This document shows, piece after piece, positions 23,201-33,368 of a stretch of DNA of 64,000 bases; the stretch's first letter is position 1, and the number at the start of each line of letters is the position of its first letter. The stretch is from Anomaloglossus baeobatrachus (Eukaryota > Chordata > Amphibia > Anura > Aromobatidae). Position numbers and translations under genes: made by a program. The stretch lies in contig NC_134355.1 of the NCBI RefSeq assembly GCF_048569485.1, positions 562,365,142-562,429,141 of the forward strand. The letters are read 5' to 3'. The notes below the pieces were generated by a model. That model worked only from the letters and a program-made list of their open reading frames with translations. It did not search any database and had not been told where the DNA came from.

Positions 23201-24743
23201 GCTCAGGTCCCGGACTGACCAATATCTGAGGAGACTTAGGGGGTCCCTTCCATAAAGTCCAAAAATAGGGCAGATCCCTTCCTAGGATCACGTCATAAGG
23301 AAGAGTGTTAAGAAGTCCCACCTCATGTTGCACCTGACCGCAAGGTGCTGTGATGGTGACAATCCCCGTGGGATAGTCTCGGCGGTCCCCATGTATGCAA
23401 ACCACCCCCACGGTACGTCCTGTGGCCTTTACTTTAGCCCTCAAGGTGGATCGCACAAGGGTCACTAAGCTTCCGGAATCCAACAATCCTGTAACCGGAC
23501 ATCCATTCACCTGTATTTGGCACAAGTGGGGCTCCGTCTCTGGGGAGACCAGGTCAGCGGTATACACCACCTGAGCATACATTGAACCCCGCCGGGTAAC
23601 CCCACAATCCATGGGCTCCGTGGTGAGTGGACACTGGGCTTCCATATGTCCCACCCGCTGGCACCGCCAACATCTAATGGGGACGGAAACCCCCTTGACG
23701 GGTTGTCGTTTAGGGTACAGAACCTTCCGGACCTCAGGATTGGCGGCCGCGGCCTCAGGCGGGACGGTAGGGGACTCCTGCACCGTTGTCGGCGGTGGGT
23801 CCTTGGCCCTAGGCTTGGAGGGGCCGGACCGACGGGCGGTACGCAGAGTCTCAGTGTCCCGTATCAAGTCCTGCGTAGCCACATGCCGCTCTACCAGGGA
23901 CACTAATTGGTCCAGGGTACTCGGGTCACCCTGTCCTACCCACCGTTGAACGGTGACGGGTAAAGTGCGCACAAAACGATCCACTACTACCCTTTCCACC
24001 ATCTGCGCCGGGCTCAGAGTGTCAGGCTGCAACCATTTTTTTACAAGATGCAACAAGTCATAGGCCTGGGAGCGTACGGGTTTGGCTTCCTCATAGAACC
24101 ACTGATTTACCCGCTGAGCCCGTACATAGGTATTCACCCCCAACCGTGCCAGTATTTCGGCTTTTAGGGTCACATAGTCAATGGCGTCCTCGGTACAGAG
24201 GTCCAGGTACGCTTTTTGGGGTTCCCCCGTCAGATAGGGCGACAATACCTCAGCCCACTGGGGGGTCGGCAGCTTTTCCCGCTCGGCCACCCGCTCAAAC
24301 ACCGCCAGGAACGCTTCCACATCATCCCCCGGGGTCATCTTTTGCAACGCTTGTCTCACCGCTTTCCGGACGCTGCCGTCATCACCCGGTCCCGGGGTTG
24401 TTGCTGCCGGTCCAGCACGGATCGACTTGGCCAGGAGAACCATCTGTTCTTGATGTCTTTGTTCCTGCAATTGTAAGGCTTGCTGCTGACGTGCATTGGC
24501 CTGAACCAGCTGTTCTTGGTGCGATTTCAAGGTTTGGAGCAGGTGTGCATTGGTCTGTTGCTGCTGTGCATTAGCTTGTTGCTGCTGTGCATTAGCCTGA
24601 GCCAAATGCTTTAGTATGTCCTCCATGGCGTCGCTGGGTTTGGGCCGTAGTATAGCCGCTTGAATCCAGGACATGTGCTACCGGGTCACCAGAAAAGGAA
24701 GCTACACCTCACCGGCCGGGATGCCCGCCGATTCTCCACCATA

Positions 24744-25047
24744 TGTGAGGTAGCACGGTCGGCTGCGCAGCAGAAGACACGGGATCCAGGCATTAAGGTT
24801 CACAGCACACGGTTTAATGTCCAAACAAGAATCCACACCAATATACATGTGCCTCTCCAGCAGAGAGCTCAGGGAGTTCTGTTCACTCCCTCACACCCGG
24901 CACTCGTTCCTGTTTCCATTTAACCCTTCCTTCAGCCTGTAGGGAAACAGGATTAACCCTAGAGTGGATTTACTTTCTATCATGGAGTGAGCACAACCGG
25001 GGCGAGACATACCGGCCGTCATAGATAACCCCGGTCACAGTCTCACA
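24744..25047 (-). repeat. 5' LTR of the Gmr1-type Gypsy
   Basis: 304-bp partner of 19976-20279. A primer-binding-like TGGTGGAGAATC (minus strand) lies two bases inside it. The tRNA was not identified. Confidence 0.92.
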
Positions 25048-25559
25048 GTGCGTATTGCATGCAGTTACGCTGCGTTCTGCACCGCAGCGTAACTGCATGC
25101 GTCCTGCGTCTCCAGCACAATCTATGAAGATTGTGCATGAGACGTGCGCACGTGGCGTATTAGAGCGCAGCGTTTCGGCTGCTGCCCGAAGCGTGCGTTC
25201 TAAGAAGTGACATGTCACTTCTTTCGTGCACTTTGCATGCTGTCTATAGGGAGAGGCAGCATGCAGAGCGCACGAATTCTGCAGGCACCAGGCGCTTCAG
25301 AACGGAGCTTTTCAGCTGCGCTCTGAAGCATACCTTTTGTGTGCGGTGCAGAGCGCACACGTGCGCACATAGCCTTACTCTTTTGTTTGTCAGTGTATAG
25401 AGGGTAACAATGTACATGTTCAAGTACATAAATGTAGTAACCAAGACACTCGACATTCTGCTGTTATGCAAGATATATCTACAATTCAAGATAAAATGGA
25501 AGCAGAATCAAGTTAGGAGCAAGTGGATGAAATTATAACCAAGAAATATACTGTACATC

Positions 25560-25760
25560 TGGACCACGCGTTGTAACGTTTACGCTACCTACTGGCCATA
25601 CTGGGGCAACTGGTTACAGCAATGATCCAGCAACATGGGAAATAAATGCTGATTTGATTCACTATTTTGCCAATAATGTGCCATTGCAAAATTTGGAATG
25701 CAACCTCAAAGCAATTTCAAGACAGTTTGGTGATCAGAAGAGATGCAAATAAAAAGTATT
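25560..25760 (+). pseudogene. Possible hAT (TTF-type) transposase fragment
   Basis: One frame reads YSNDPATWEINADLIHYFA, then NVPLQNLECNL, then AISRQFGDQKRCK and a stop. This resembles the N-terminal part of ZMYM/TTF-type hAT transposases. It is short, isolated and without terminal repeats. Confidence 0.35.
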
Positions 25761-26671
25761 TTTACAGGAAAATGAGTAATTTATTTTCAGAATTATAGAA
25801 TTTGAAGACATCATTAATGGCTTTAGTGAAAAGAGAAATGGCCTTGATTAGTTCTGTATTTCAATATGTTGTCAAATATTGTATGATTCTAGTTTATTGG
25901 AAGTTCCTATTAAAATCACATGAAAATGTATTAGTTCACATTATATTTTTTACCTCAGGATATTTCTTTTCTCCAGTTCATAGGCCCTAAAAAATGTGTA
26001 AATGTGGCGCCCTGGACAAGCCAGGGGCCACAGAGAACAACACCCACGCACCCCACACTCCCGGTCAGGCACACCGAAGTCAGACACAAACCCTTGTTGC
26101 CTTCCTCCAAAGGCTGATGTTCACACCAGGGGAGTGGGCCAGGCGGTTGGCCCCGCCCACCGAGGGGTTCACAGTCCTGGAGGCGGGAAAACCAGACAGT
26201 TTAGTTTTGGAGGTGAAAGTGGAAGGAAGGAAAGTGGTAGTGGAGCAACTAACTGACAGCGTCCGGGTGTGTGGCCCAGGCGGTACAGCAAGGTTGGCAG
26301 ACGGTGGTGACCGTCTGCAGGAGTGGCCTATCGAAGTCTACCGTAAGAACCGTGGACGGGCGGTGGCCCGGCGGTACCGGACCGGTACACAAAGAGAAGT
26401 CAGCACCATCTGGCAGGGGCTTACGGACCCCGGCAAGGCTAGGAGTCGCCGTGAATTTGCCAAATCTGTCAGCGAAGGGAACCTCCTGGGTTTCCCAGCA
26501 GCCAAGTCCCGACAGAAGGCAACAGTCCAACGGTGAGAGGGAAACACAGCCACCGCCAAGGCTACCGTTCTCAGGGCCAGAGCCTGCGGGCAAAAGGGGC
26601 TCCTCCGGCCCATATCCAAGCTGGGGAGCGGGTTACCGGTGGGAACCCATTGGAACCGTTTACCGTACATA

Positions 26672-28321
26672 CAGTTAGGTCCAGAAATATTTGGACAGTG
26701 ACACAAGTTTTGTTATTTTAGCTGTTTACAAAAACATGTTCAGAAATACAATTATATATATAATATTGGCTGAAAGTGCACACTCCCAGCTGCAATATGA
26801 GAGTTTTCACATCCAAATCGGAGAAAGGGTTTAGGAATCATAGCTCTGTAATGCATGGCCTCCTCTTTTTCAAGGGACCAAAAGTAATTGGACAAGGGAC
26901 TCTAAGGGCTGCAATTAACTCTGAAGGCGTCTCCCTCGTTAACCTGTAATCAATGAAGTAGTTAAAAGGTCTGGGGTTGATTACAGGTGTGTGGTTTTGC
27001 ATTTGGAAGCTGTTGCTGTGACCAGACAACATGCGGTCTAAGGAACTCTCAATTGAGGTGAAGCAGAACATCCTGAGGCTGAAAAAAGAAAAAAATCCAT
27101 CAGAGAGATAGCAGACATGCTTGGAGTAGCAAAATCAACAGTCGGGTACATTCTGAGAAAAAAGGAATTGACTGGTGAGCTTGGGAACTCAAAAAGGCCT
27201 GGGCGTCCACGGATGACAACAGTGGTGGATGATCGCCGCATACTTTCTTTGGTGAAGAAGAACCCGTTCACAACATCAACTGAAGTCCAGAACACTCTCA
27301 GTGAAGTAGGTGTATCTGTCTCTAAGTCAACAATAAAGAGAAGACTCCATGAAAGTAAATACAAAGGGTTCACATCTAGATGCAAACCATTCATCAATTC
27401 CAAAAATAGACAGGCCAGAGTTAAATTTGCTGAAAAACACCTCATGAAGCCAGCTCAGTTCTGGAAAAGTATTCTATGGACAGATGAGACAAAGATCAAC
27501 CTGTACCAGAATGATGGGAAGAAAAAAGTTTGGAGAAGAAATGGAATGGCACATGATCCAAGGCACACCACATCCTCTGTAAAACATGGTGGAGGCAACG
27601 TGATGGCATGGGCATGCATGGCTTTCAATGGCACTGGGTCACTTGTGTTTATTGATGACATAACAGCAGACAAGAGTAGCCGGATGAATTCTGAAGTGTA
27701 CCGGGATATACTTTCAGCCCAGATTCAGCCAAATGCCGCAAAGTTGATCGGACGGCGCTTCATAGTACAGATGGACAATGACCCCAAGCATACAGCCAAA
27801 GCTACCCAGGAGTTCATGAGTGCAAAAAAGTGGAACATTCTGCAATGGCCAAGTCAATCACCAGATCTTAACCCAATTGAGCATGCATTTCACTTGCTCA
27901 AATCCAGACTTAAGACGAAAAGACCCACAAACAAGCAAGACCTGAAGGCTGCGGCTGTAAAGGCCTGGCAAAGCATTAAGAAGGAGGAAACCCAGCGTTT
28001 GGTGATGTCCATGGGTTCCAGACTTAAGGCAGTGATTGCCTACAAAGGATTCGCAACAAAATATTGAAAATAAAAATATTTTGTTTGGGTTTGGTTTATT
28101 TGTCAATTACTTTTGACCTCCTAAAATGTGGAGTGTTTGTAAAGAAATGTGTACAATTCCTACAATTTCTATCAGATATTTTTGTTCAAACCTTCAAATT
28201 AAACGTTACAATCTGCACTTGAATTCTGTTGTAGAGGTTTCATTTCAAATCCAATGTGGTGGCATGCAGAGCCCAACTCGTGAAAATTGTGTCACTGTCC
28301 AAATATTTCTGGACCTAACTG
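26672..28321 (+). mobile_element. Tc1-like DNA transposon, copy B (1650 bp, complete ends)
   Basis: Same 35-bp terminal inverted repeats as copy A, with TA at 26670-26671 and 28322-28323. Roughly 99% identical to copy A by eye. It is inserted within an LTR, so it is younger than that LTR. Confidence 0.95.
27031..28067 (+). pseudogene. Tc1 transposase with one frameshift (copy B)
   Basis: From ATG 27031 the frame is lost in the adenine-rich tract near 27082-27096, which is one base shorter than in copy A. From 27117 the remaining 316 codons are open to TGA 28065-28067. They include helix-turn-helix MLGVAKSTVGYILRKK, GRPR, WTDETK (D), VQMDNDPKHTAKA (D) and SPDLNPIEHAF (E). The catalytic domain is therefore uninterrupted, but the N-terminal DNA-binding part is out of frame. 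Confidence 0.93.
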
Positions 28322-28867
28322 TAGGTGCAGGGAAAGGCAGTCACCATCAACCTGCCGGGAGAAACAACACCGCAGCCGTCTGTGGGACCCGTCCATCCAG
28401 CCGTGTGTTTTACCGAGAACTGTGTCCTCATCATTGGCTGAGTGAGTACCACCGTGCTGTGCGGCACAGCGCTGCCCCCGCGACCCTGCACCTCACCAGG
28501 CCCCGTAACCCGCCTGCCATTCATCCCTACCCCATCACCGGGCCCCGGGACAACCAACCCCCTACCCACGGAGGGGAGAACTAACATCAAAGCTGCTCCC
28601 TGTCACCGCTCCCGGGATCCCCGTCTAGAGCAGCGGTGGTGTCACCAATATCACCACAACTTTGGGTGGCGTCACGGACAATCACCAAATCCCCCACCAT
28701 CCAAACAATCTCCCTTTTCACTCACGGGCGAGGAACGCCGCTCGAGTCCCCGGGATCCGGCCCACCGCTCGAGCCACCACCGAATAGCGGCAGCCGCAGC
28801 AGCAGCGGCCGGACCTGAGCAGTGGGAGAGCGCAGCGTCCCCTCCTCCGCCCGCGACATAGGCCCTA

Positions 28868-29155
28868 GGCACAGTGCCTACTGTGCCTAATGGGAAATCC
28901 AGCACTGTCTCCTCTGGCACAGAGGACTGCAACCCAGAAAATTACCCACAACTGGATGAAAACCCCCACAACAAATTCAGCAAGGGCAGAAACGTCACCC
29001 AGTCTTTCTGATGGGATGAAACAAAACACTTCAAATATTGCTCTTTCTCTTGTTTATACTCTTAGCCTGTGCATTAGTCTCCGGATGGTACCCTGAGGAA
29101 AATGACAATTTAATACACAATCTGGAGCAGAAACTAATACAAAAGCTAGCCAAAG
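28868..29155. other. No gene seen
   Basis: Short unassigned stretch with a CAGTGCCTACTGTGCC duplication near 28877 and no coding signal. Confidence 0.4.
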
Positions 29156-29157
29156 GC

Positions 29158-29909
29158 TAGGGCCTCACTTTGCGTTTTTACCTGCGTTTCTGCAGCATTT
29201 TGAGAAGCACCTTTTTCATGCCAAATGGCCTGCGTTTTGCGTTTCCATGATATTCTATGGATAAATGTGATTTCCAGACCCCACTTTGCGTTTTAAAACG
29301 CTGCGTTTAATTTGCATATTTTGTGGCAAAAACCATGCGTTCCAAGAAGCAGCATGTCAGTTGTTTTTGCCATTTTTGGTGTGTTTTGCTAACATTGAAG
29401 TCAATGAGAAATGGCAAAAACCAAGATTCCTTCAAATTTCTGTGTTTTACCTGCTTTTTCAGTGCAGAAAGCATGCGTTTTGGACTTCAAAAACACATGT
29501 TTTTTTTACCTCAAAATAATGAATTCATATGTCCCTTTATTACACACAAACATAGTCCGACAATTTAAGTTAAGGAAATTAATACTTTATTGCTATTTTT
29601 ACATCAAATATAATATTACCACAATAATTTAATGAACAAAGTTTAATTTAATGATTTATTCTATGAATATAGATTTGATTCTTTTCTTCCCATTTTTTCA
29701 AAGAATTTGACTATTTAAACTTTATTAAGCAGTGTCTTTATGTTCAAAACGCAACTATCGGAACGCAGGTGAAAACGCATCAAAAAACGCTACAAAAACG
29801 CATGCGTTTTCAGCGCTAAATTTCTGAAAAAGGCAACTTTGGTCAAATCAATTAAGCCCAAAACGTGCATTCTCAACTGCAAGTAGGTGAACGCAAAGTG
29901 GTTCCCTAG
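29158..29909. mobile_element. MITE-like inverted-repeat element
   Basis: Left CTAGGGCCTCACTTTGCG and right CGCAAAGTGGTTCCCTAG are inverted repeats. The interior has repeated GCGTTTT-type words and no coding capacity. The flanks AGCCAAAG and AGCCAAAA are similar, but the target duplication is unclear. Confidence 0.6.
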
Positions 29910-30146
29910 CCAAAAAGTGGACTTTTCTATTGAAAAAAAAAATTGGCCGTAACACCATGTAGCTTAACAATATGAAAGCTGGATGATGATGTTTCTTATT
30001 TCTTTAGAGATCTTCATGGCTGCTCCGTGATTTAAACCAGTGATCTTTCGCTTGGAAATCAACCTAAAAAACACTGAGCTATTTGGGAAGTGAGAGCAGG
30101 TTGTAATTTGTAGTATATAGGAAGAAAAATATTTTTTACCACCAGA

Positions 30147-30357
30147 AGCAAAACAGTAACAATGCAGTGAGATAGCAACAATCTGCATAAATAATTATGG
30201 ACTAAATAGTTGCAAATCAAATTTATGTATGAGATAGCCAAGATGATTGTCTTTACAATGAAGATAGTTTCACACTCAAAGCTGTAGTGGATGGTGAGAT
30301 ATGGAGCCTGAAAGTCAAAAGTTCAAAACATTTTACCCTTTTGCCCTTCACTGTATG
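30147..30357 (+). mobile_element. Tc1-like 3' tail fragment (same family as 19197-25395)
   Basis: Shares AACAGTAACAATGCAGTGA, GTATGAGATAGCCAAG and GTAGTGGATGGTGA with the tail at 19.77-19.95 kb. It ends TTGCCCTTCACTG before TA. No transposase is left. Confidence 0.75.
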
Positions 30358-30535
30358 TAAAATAGGTATCCTACAATAATTTTAGCTGTAGTAGGCAATA
30401 ATATGATAGCAAGAAGCCATAAAATCATGCAAGGCATTAATTTAAATCTTATACCCCCACAGATGGCAGGAAGCTTCTCATAAGGCCTCAATATCTGACA
30501 CTTAGCTCAATTTTCTTTATGATCCATTATCGCTA

Positions 30536-30600
30536 ATGCCAATGCGTTTTCTCCCTTTTCTCTTTTTTAAATAAGAGATTCATCAGGGGATTGATTCCCA
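30536..30600 (-). ncRNA. Degraded hammerhead-like motif
   Basis: On the minus strand: CCCCTGATGAATCTCTT, a stem partner AAGAGA, then GAGAAAACGCATTGGC. The CTGATGA / stem / GAAAACGC order matches the motif at 8363-8392. The extra bases before GAAA argue against activity. Confidence 0.3.
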
Positions 30601-30659
30601 CAATGGAGAGAAAAGAGCAAGGGTGCTCCAGTGGCCATAGTAGATGTAGTATTTTTTTA

Positions 30660-31060
30660 TGTGGGGTGTACTCATTTTTGTACCAACAAGCTTAAGTACA
30701 ACTGAAGATTTTGTAATGAAAGTTATATTATTATTATTAACTTTAGTTTCATGTTATGGGTTAAAAAAATGTCCTATGAGACTCAATCTTGTTAAAATGT
30801 TGGAAATTGTTTTTGAGTTCAGTGATAAACTTGCAAATAAATTGAAAGAGAACATAGTAAAGCCCCTACAATACAACAGCCCCTGACACAAATCCTTTTC
30901 TTAGCTGCATGACTTGTATGCTACCTGATATCCTGTGACCAGAGTCGCTGTGTATCCCCAGCCTCATGGAGATATCTAGTATACACATCTGAATGTATTT
31001 CCTCTGGTTGAATTGTGTGATTGCTGGAGGTTAATGAGTAATCTAATAATATCCACCCAA
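30660..31060. other. No gene seen
   Basis: AT-rich sequence with a TTATTATTATTA run near 30727. A frame of 75 codons has no recognisable domain. Confidence 0.35.
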
Positions 31061-31063
31061 CTA

Positions 31064-31469
31064 AGGCTAGGTTCGCACACTGCGTCTTTTTGACGCTGCG
31101 TTTTTGTGTGTTTTTGGCCGCTAAAAACGCACAAAAACGCACCTGCGTCGAAAAAACGCATCAAAAACGCATGCGTTTTTGCCGCGATTTGGTGCGTTTT
31201 TGGCTGCGTTTTTGATCTCTGCGTTTTGCTGCGTTTTTCCAATGCATTGCATGGGGGGGAAACGCAGAAAAACGCAGGAAAGAACTGACATGTCCATTTT
31301 TTTTTTTTTAACTCAAAAACGCAGGTAAAAAAAACAGATGTGTGCGGACAGCAAAAATGCAAACTCATAGACTTTGCTGGGGAAGCAAAGTCCTGCAGTT
31401 TTGAGGCCAAAAACGCACCCGAAAAACGCGCAAAAACGCCGCGAAAAACGCACTGTGCGCACATAGCCT
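31064..31469. mobile_element. MITE, same family as the one at 19955-25375
   Basis: Termini AGGCTAGGTTCGCACACTG and GTGCGCACATAGCCT are inverted repeats. TA precedes the left end. The interior is rich in AAAACGCA and TGCGTTTTT words in both orientations. No coding capacity. Confidence 0.75.
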
Positions 31470-32230
31470 ACATCATTGCAAGATAAATGTAATGACGATG
31501 TGATGAGCCTTTGGACAGTGGGATCTGTAGCACTGTTCTACAGACAAATTGGTTCAGAGATAAAAACAGTTAAACTTAAAAAAGTTGTCAACTATATTCT
31601 ATATTCTGCAGATCAATATAAATGAATCAAACAGTTATTTCTTCAAATACCTTCTTTTTTCATTGTTGCCAATGAGCGGCGCTATCCCTGTATGCGCCAT
31701 GCAGCTCATGTGACCCCCTAGCTGCAGCTCATTTTCTGTGATGTCACGCTAATAACTCTGGAAGTTGACTGGGCCACCAGCCAAAGGCGCACCTGTGCAT
31801 TTCTTAATGATTTTGACGTCCTGAATTCAAATCTGACAATTAACATTTTTAGTTCAATAGGAAACATCCAGCTCCGTAGCTAAATTTTAAGAGGCTTTAA
31901 TTATACAAATGGATACAATCCAAAATGCATGAATAAAGCGCACAAAGAAAGAAAATAGTGATCCCGAATGGGTGGTTGAGTTCTCAAATACCTCAAGTGC
32001 CAAATGGCGAAACTACGCGTTTTAGACTTAACGTCCTTTGTCAAAGCTGGTGTGGGATCAAGGAACTCTTCCTTTAAACCCTTTCCTGATGAAAACAACT
32101 GTGGGGCCATTCACGTGGTGAAGCTCCATTCCAAGCAACAGGTGAGTTATATTAAAAGAAAATCTAAAAGGATTTGTAGTCAAAGAGTAAATGGCAAAAT
32201 ATGTATCAGTTTCCATAAAAATTATACATA
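31470..32230. other. Unassigned stretch with a Penelope-type terminal motif
   Basis: Mostly non-coding. Near 32005-32050, minus strand, the sequence reads TTGACAAAGGACGTTAAGTC then TAAAACGCGTAG. This resembles a decayed hammerhead core as found in Penelope-like pseudo-LTRs. No terminal repeats were resolved. Confidence 0.3.
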
Positions 32231-32232
32231 TG

Positions 32233-32735
32233 GGGGCAGGGGCGGACACTGAGAGCAAAGGGCCCCTGTGCAAGAATTGTGTATGCCCCCCCCCTCCCCA
32301 GGGCATAAAGTCACCTCTGGGACATACAGACCAGCATGTCCTGGAGAGTCTGCAGCGCAGCGACGTCACTGAGAAGAGGAGGCACATAGCAGGACTCCAG
32401 GCACATAGCAGTGATGTTTAATGGCTGCCGGCCTATCAGAGGCCGCTCGCAAACATGCGCGACCTTTGATAGGCCGGCGACCATTAAACATCACTGCTAC
32501 GCGCTGCATGCTGACGTCAGTGCTCGGTGCATAGCAGTAATGTTTGATGGCCCATAAGCCCGTTCCAACAACCCTGGTTACCAGCAGTGGGCCCCTCTAT
32601 ATGGAGAACGAAGGCCCGCCGAGGAACCTGAGGCCACGCTATCTAGCCAGGCCAGTCAAACCCTGTTTGCAATTCCCCCCCCCCCTCTGGGCCCCTGTGC
32701 AGCCGCACCGGCTGCATCGGCTATCTGTCCGCCAG
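32233..32735. repeat. MITE-like repeat with internal hairpin
   Basis: GGGGCGGACACTGAG at the left and CTGTCCGCCAG at the right are inverse ends, and both are followed inward by GGCCCCTGTGCA-like sequence. An internal hairpin has arms about 32407-32445 and 32458-32498 (AGCAGTGATGTTTAATGG and its inverse). Confidence 0.5.
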
Positions 32736-32739
32736 TGTA

Positions 32740-33282
32740 TGGGAGAGCATAATATGCTATGTGGAGGGCTCAGAAATGTAGAGTATATAGGAGGCAATGT
32801 GGGGGGCTCATATGGTATATACAGGGCTATGTGAGGTTCAAATGTATATATGAGGCTATGTGGGGCTCATAAAGCATATAGGAGGCTAAATGGGGGCTCA
32901 TAAAGTATATAGGTGGCTATGTCGGGGCTCATAGAGTATGTAGGCAATGTAGTAACTCATACCATTTATAGGGGGCTAATTGGGGCTCATAATGTATTTA
33001 AAAAGCTATGTGGGGGCTTATAAAGCATATAGGAGGCTACATGGGGGCTCAAATTATATAGGATGCTATGTAGGGGCTCATAAAGTATGTAGGTAATTTA
33101 GTGACATATAAAATATAAGACTTATAAAATTTATAGGGGGTACAGTGGGGCTCATAAAGCATTTAGAAGGCTATATGGGGGCTCATAAAGTATATAGTAG
33201 TATATGTTGGGGCTAATGCTGTATTTAAAAGGCTATGTCGGAGTTCATACTGTATGTAGGCAGCTATGTGGGATGCTTATGG
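32740..33282. repeat. Degenerate minisatellite, left part (about 30-bp unit)
   Basis: Unit roughly AGGCTATGTGGGGGCTCATA plus AAGTATAT, repeated with many substitutions. It resumes at about 36866-36990 after the mariner insertion. Confidence 0.8.
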
Positions 33283-33368
33283 TACACTGTGTGCAGAATT
33301 ATTAGGCAAATGAGTATTTTGATCACGATACTTTTTATACATGTTGTCCTACTTCAAGCTGTATAAGC

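Larger units (their letters stand above)
19976..25047 (-). mobile_element. Ty3/Gypsy element, Gmr1-type gene order, nearly whole
   Basis: 5072 bp, minus strand, with 304-bp LTRs and the 4-bp target repeat GTGC (19972-19975 and 25048-25051). In transcription order the parts are: gag with a Gln-rich coiled coil (about 24.6-24.4 kb), a capsid-like region (about 24.35-23.85 kb), zinc knuckle CWRCQRVGHMEAQC, protease LLDSGSLVTL (about 23.48 kb), integrase (H2C2 zinc finger about 22.85 kb, DDE core about 22.65-22.2 kb), then reverse transcriptase (YLDD motif about 21.13 kb) and RNase H (about 20.75-20.4 kb). Integrase before RT is the hallmark of the Gmr1 clade. The polypurine tract is next to the 3' LTR. 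About one break is visible. LTRs differ by about 1%, so it is young. Confidence 0.93.
19955..25375. mobile_element. MITE (TA target), split by a Gypsy element
   Basis: Left terminus AGGCTATGTGCGCATGTG (19955) and right terminus CACACGTGCGCACATAGCCT (ends 25375) are inverted repeats. TA lies at 19953-19954 and 25376-25377. Without the Gypsy the MITE is about 345 bp. The same termini are seen at 31064-31469. Confidence 0.82.
19197..25395 (+). mobile_element. Degenerate Tc1-like transposon, 3' part, carrying nested insertions
   Basis: The transposase-derived part is at 19197-19740. The 3' tail continues to 19954 and resumes after the nested MITE and Gypsy at 25376, ending CAGTG next to TA (25396-25397). 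A shorter copy of the same 3' tail lies at 30147-30357, which lets the interrupted tail be recognised here. The 5' end is missing. Confidence 0.75.
26003..28858 (+). repeat. LTR related to the 38.9 and 51.6 kb Gypsy LTRs, split by a Tc1
   Basis: Begins TGTGGCGCCCTGGACAAGCC like the Gypsy LTR TGTGACGCCCTGGAC. It carries GGGTGGCGTCAC near 28665 and ends GCGACA. Tc1 copy B occupies 26672-28321. No internal genes are present, so it is a solo LTR of about 1.2 kb without the Tc1. No 4-bp duplication is evident. An 11-bp direct repeat CATAGGCCCTA occurs outside (25979-25989) and at its right end (28857-28867). Confidence 0.7.

Noticed and set aside
28636-28932. Ala/Arg-rich frames on both strands
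   Set aside because: GC-rich LTR sequence with no conserved domain.
31740-31860. tRNA-derived SINE head (GAATTCAAATCTGAC-like B box)
   Set aside because: No A box at a proper distance and no cloverleaf could be drawn.
32740-33282. CRISPR-like regularly spaced repeats
   Set aside because: Units are contiguous and degenerate with no unique spacers, in a eukaryotic context. It is a minisatellite.
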